45,252 nt of DNA from Oscillatoria sp. HE19RPO. Lineage in GTDB: Bacteria > Cyanobacteriota > Cyanobacteriia > Cyanobacteriales > Laspinemataceae. The notes below the pieces were generated by a model. That model saw only the letters and a list, made by a program, of their open reading frames with translations, had not been told where the DNA came from and made no database searches. Shown here piece by piece: positions 42,733 to 45,252 of this stretch (position 1 is the stretch's first letter; each line of letters starts with the position of its first letter). The stretch is from positions 1-45,252 of the forward strand of contig NZ_JAMXOT010000134.1 in assembly GCF_024220515.1 (NCBI RefSeq). The letters run 5' to 3'. A program made the position numbers and the translations under genes.

Positions 42733-43251
42733 CTACGACTCTTGAACTTCTCCACTACCCGAACCAAATTCCTTACGCTGAATGAAATCTTCCGGGCTAA
42801 TATTAGAAACAAAATCACGGAACGCTTGCCGTTCGGCTTCATCCGCTTCTCGGTCCACGGGAATCGAGGCATCCGCCACCACTTCTTCCATCACCCAGAT
42901 CGGGCTGTTGGTCCGCAGTGCTAAGGCGATCGCATCCGAAGGACGGGCATCTATTTCCTTGAGCACTTCTCCGTGACGAAGCTTCAGGACTGCATAGAAC
43001 GTATTGTCTTGTAAAGCATGAATAATAATCCGGTCTAAACCGATCTCATATTCTTCTAAGATATTCACCATGAGATCGTGAGTCAAGGGCCTAGGCGGTT
43101 TTTGGCTTTCGAGGGCGCTAATAATTGACCTAGCTTGGTCTTGACCTATATAGATCGGCAGAGCTCGTCGATCTCCGGCGTCTCTGAGCAGCACTATGGG
43201 ACTCCTTGTTGCTGCATCCAATGCAATTCCAGCGACTTTCATCTCAATCAT
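42733..43251 (-). CDS. Bifunctional nuclease family (BFN/DUF151) protein
   Basis: A 172-residue protein. The BFN core (about 5-125) contains PIVLLRDAGDRRALPIYIGQ and RPSDAIALALRTNSPIWVME. In plants a relative has nuclease activity; the bacterial role is unclear. The start is ATG 43251, with AGAGG about 9 nt upstream; the frame extends to 43299. It is divergent from ribE. Confidence 0.88.
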   Translation of the reverse strand: MIEMKVAGIALDAATRSPIVLLRDAGDRRALPIYIGQDQARSIISALESQKPPRPLTHDLMVNILEEYEIGLDRIIIHALQDNTFYAVLKLRHGEVLKEIDARPSDAIALALRTNSPIWVMEEVVADASIPVDREADEAERQAFRDFVSNISPEDFIQRKEFGSGSGEVQES

Positions 43252-43574
43252 CAGCTCGGCCTCTTTAGAACACGCTATGGGGGATAATGAACTCGACACT
43301 TCTGAAGCAAGTCTCGTTCTCTGGTTTTAGGCAGGTCCATGCTTCACTATAACGTTAAGGCAAACGGGTTAGGTTCAACCCAAAGAAGTGCAACCGCATG
43401 GTCCCTACCTCGGCTCGGCCACGGTGCTTTTTTTAGCTTGACAAATTCCAGTATGCCTTTTTCTTTGGCCGCTTAGATCCCTCTTTTGCCAGGAATTTAA
43501 TCAAAATTTGGACAGGGGATTGGCAAAAATGGTAACAAACTGTCGAGAATTTATGCAATTTCAAGGAAAACGCC
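43252..43574. promoter_or_regulatory. Divergent region between the BFN gene and ribE
   Basis: About 320 nt. It should hold both promoters. No FMN-riboswitch-like sequence was seen, so ribE is probably not riboswitch-controlled. No gene is visible. Confidence 0.5.
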
Positions 43575-44294
43575 ATGTTTACCGGATTAATTCAGGGATT
43601 AGGCACGATTGAGGCGACTGGGACAGAAAATTTCAAAATTTCCTGTCATTCCGGTGTTGAGGCAGTGCTCACGGATTTAGCATTAGGGGATAGCGTCGCC
43701 GTCGATGGGGTCTGTTTGACCGTCGTCGAGATTCTGCCGCGAGGTTTTGTGGCGATCGCCTCCCCGGAAACTCTCGATCGCACCACCCTCGGAAGGGTCT
43801 CCCATACCTACGTCAACCTCGAAACCTCTCTGCGCGTCGGCAGCAAATTAGGCGGTCATTTTGTCACAGGTCATGTAGATGCGATCGCCTGTCTGCAACA
43901 GTCCATCCAAACCGCCAGTTCCTGGGAAATGACCTTCACTGCACCCCCTGCTTTCCAACAGCTCTGGCAGCGCCAAATTGCCCCCTATATCGTTCCAAAA
44001 GGGAGCATTGCTGTCAATGGCATCAGTCTCACCATCGCCGACTGTGATGAACAAGGCACTCACTTTACCGCTGCCGTCATCCCCCACAGCTATGCCGAAA
44101 CCAATCTGCGCTATCTCCAACTCGGTCACTGGGTTAACCTAGAAGCTGATATCTTAGGCAAATATGTCGGTAAATTCATCCGTTCGAGTTTCGGTTCTCC
44201 GTCTTCTGACATCTCCTCCGATGATGTCACTCCCTCCCTTTCCGGTTTTGACCAGATTTCCCCCGCTTTTCTGGCTGAACATGGCTATCTGTGA
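43575..44294 (+). CDS. ribE: Riboflavin synthase (alpha subunit)
   Basis: A 239-residue cytosolic enzyme that converts two molecules of 6,7-dimethyl-8-ribityllumazine to riboflavin, the last step of riboflavin synthesis. It has two lumazine-binding halves. The first starts MFTGLIQGLGTIEATG and carries VAVDGVCLTVVE; the second carries GGHFVTGHVDAIACL and IAVNGISLTIAD. These are family-defining. The C-terminal 30 residues (SSDISSDDVTPSL) are an extension. ATG at 43575 has GGAAA upstream. Confidence 0.95.
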   Translation: MFTGLIQGLGTIEATGTENFKISCHSGVEAVLTDLALGDSVAVDGVCLTVVEILPRGFVAIASPETLDRTTLGRVSHTYVNLETSLRVGSKLGGHFVTGHVDAIACLQQSIQTASSWEMTFTAPPAFQQLWQRQIAPYIVPKGSIAVNGISLTIADCDEQGTHFTAAVIPHSYAETNLRYLQLGHWVNLEADILGKYVGKFIRSSFGSPSSDISSDDVTPSLSGFDQISPAFLAEHGYL

Positions 44295-44369
44295 ATAATG
44301 GTGAATTTCACCATCACCCCGGCGCATTTTTTTTCCTTCAGGGGTTGCATTTGTTTCTGGGGTTTGATA

Positions 44370-44436
44370 TATTATGTTATAATGGGAATATAATCACTTT
44401 TTTTATTAGAGTCAAACCTCCCATTATCACATAATA
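44370..44436. repeat. Inverted repeat downstream of ribE
   Basis: TATTATGTTATAATGGGA (44370-44387) pairs with 44419-44436 at 17 of 18 positions, with a 31-nt loop. It contains TATAAT (44378-44383), so it could also carry a promoter. The function is unknown. Confidence 0.6.
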
Positions 44437-44440
44437 CGGC

Positions 44441-44480
44441 ATCGGGTGCAACAACACAACCCCCGATACCTATTTTTTTT
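44441..44480 (+). terminator. Candidate terminator after ribE
   Basis: ATCGGG (44441-44446) pairs with CCCGAT (44462-44467), followed by ACCTA and a run of eight T. It lies about 150 nt after the ribE stop, behind the inverted repeat at 44370. Confidence 0.55.
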
Positions 44481-44527
44481 AGGCGCGGCTGTAAAGAATT
44501 GTTAAGCCAAAACCAGTCATTCTCTGA

Positions 44528-44709
44528 GTTCGTAGTAACGACTTCAGTCGTTCTCTTAGTTCGTAGTAAAGACTTCAGTCGTTCTCTTAAGTTCGTAGTA
44601 ACGACTTCAGTCGTTCTCTGAGTTCGTAGTAAAGACTTCAGTCGTTCTCTTAAGTTCGTAGTAACGACTTCAGTCGTTCTCTGAGTTCGTAGTAACGACT
44701 TCAGTCGTT
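44528..44709 (+). repeat. Six-copy 25-nt repeat array with a 63-nt super-period
   Basis: Repeats start at 44528, 44559, 44591, 44622, 44654 and 44685, with spacings 31, 32, 31, 32, 31. Copies 2 and 4 have AAAGACT where others have AACGACT, so pairs were duplicated together. A minus-strand frame across it gives a 21-residue repeat, which I take as spurious. Confidence 0.9.
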
Positions 44710-44766
44710 CTCTTAGGGGATTGCAAAATATAAATCCTCCAAAGGTTGAACTAAAAGGAAGGTATG

Positions 44767-44817
44767 TGTAGGGGCGCAATGCTTGCGCCCCAGGGGCGCA
44801 ATGCTTGCGCCCCTACA
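44767..44817. repeat. Double GGGGCGCAATGCTTGCGCCCC hairpin
   Basis: Two hairpins with stem GGGGCGCAA/TTGCGCCCC lie in tandem and are enclosed by TGTAGGGG/CCCCTACA ends. It is a variant of the TGTAGGGGC palindrome family. Confidence 0.8.
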
Positions 44818-44886
44818 TTGACGGGACTACTCCGTTGAGCCGTCAATACGAACGTTTTGGAGATTTTATTTTTTGGAGTTCTCTTA

Positions 44887-44911
44887 GTTTGTAGTAACGA
44901 CTTCAGTCGTT
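44887..44911 (+). repeat. Single 25-nt repeat
   Basis: One copy in plus orientation with GTTTG instead of GTTCG at the start. Confidence 0.85.
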
Positions 44912-44983
44912 GCCGGGAGTTCGAGGGAAAATCAACCCAGTTTTGTGGGGCGATCGCCTTTGAATATAGCGCTACCCAGTGTT

Positions 44984-45076
44984 ATGAGGTACATTTTTTG
45001 GGAGTGCGAGCATCTTGCTCGCTTTCTTTAATAGCGAGCAAGATGCTCGCACTCCGTAATAGCATTTGTACCTCAT
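44984..45076. repeat. Nested inverted repeats
   Basis: Outer arms ATGAGGTACA (44984-44993) and TGTACCTCAT (45067-45076) enclose a perfect 23-bp-stem hairpin (45001-45023 with 45033-45055). The inner stem matches the one at 3129-3185 with compensated G-to-C and C-to-G changes. Confidence 0.8.
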
Positions 45077-45099
45077 GACTCCAGGAACTGAAGAAAGAT

Positions 45100-45252
45100 A
45101 ACGACTGAAGTTGTTACTACGAACTGGGAAAGATAACGACTGAAGTCGTTACTACGAACTGGGAAAGATAACGACTGAAGTCGTTACTACGAACTGGGAA
45201 AGATAACGACTGAAGTCGTTACTACGAACTGGGAAAGATAACGACTGAAGTC
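45100..45252 (-). repeat. 25-nt repeat array running off the window
   Basis: Minus-orientation repeats start at 45100, 45135, 45170, 45205 and 45240, an exact 35-nt period, and the last is cut by the window end. Spacers read TGGGAAAGAT. Confidence 0.9.

Noticed and set aside
44372-44779. Minus-strand frame with 21-residue repeats (LRERLKSLLRTQRTTEVVT)
   Set aside because: It is the translation of the 63-nt super-repeat of the palindromic array; no ribosome-binding site or domain.

Overview
The window is cyanobacterial chromosome, most likely from a filamentous Oscillatoriales-type organism. The evidence is psbM (photosystem II), a CpeS/CpcS-type phycobilin lyase, a SyCRP1-like regulator, a CSP41-like epimerase, a DUF4168 protein, very frequent HIP1 octamers (GCGATCGC) on both strands, and intergenic regions crowded with palindromic repeats. 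No rRNA, tRNA, integrase, intact insertion sequence or canonical CRISPR array was recognised.

Layout. 0-3.6 kb: a copper P-type ATPase (copA) behind a MerR/CueR-style promoter, a small Met/His-containing membrane protein, and a decayed PepSY-type membrane gene. 3.9-10.1 kb: a TolC-type outer membrane protein, a 2Fe-2S ferredoxin, psbM, a tandem universal stress protein, a hotdog thioesterase, an unknown 150-residue protein and truB. 10.5-17.1 kb: an RND efflux operon (adaptor then pump, minus strand) with a divergent TetR regulator. 17.4-25.1 kb: a peptidoglycan-binding protein, a HEAT-repeat protein, surE, the CSP41-like epimerase, the DUF4168 protein, pgsA and an initiating sugar transferase. 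25.4-33.5 kb (all minus): a divergent actin/Hsp70-fold protein, a tightly coupled three-gene NTPase cassette of unknown function, and a 1050-residue coiled-coil/acidic protein. 33.5-35.0 kb: a large stretch with no gene. 35.0-45.2 kb: a SyCRP1-like regulator, a DUF2232 membrane protein, a CobT-like enzyme, the phycobilin lyase, a solute-binding lipoprotein, an aldo/keto reductase with iron-sulfur motifs, a bifunctional-nuclease-family protein, ribE and a repeat-rich tail.

How genes work together. copA and its small neighbour form a copper-handling unit. The TetR gene and the adaptor/pump pair form a regulated efflux module, and a TolC-type protein that could complete the envelope-spanning channel lies 5 kb away. 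The strongest candidate for an undescribed system is the cassette at 27689-30085: a P-loop NTPase, a partner that appears to keep only the distal half of an NTPase-like domain, and a small protein with a conserved-looking His/Asp-rich C-terminus, joined by a 12-nt gap and then an 11-nt overlap with a TTG start.

The second theme is repeat biology. A 25-nt palindromic repeat (starting GTTCGTAGTAACGACT) occurs alone, in tandem arrays of about 31-35 nt period, and as the inverted ends of two elements of about 168 nt. Inside these elements two hairpins flank a conserved 22-nt core; the stems differ in sequence but keep pairing, which suggests selection on folded structure. A different GC-rich palindromic repeat sits as a 4 x 66-nt array inside the efflux operon, and a related 3 x 84-nt array is translated in frame inside the 1050-residue protein.
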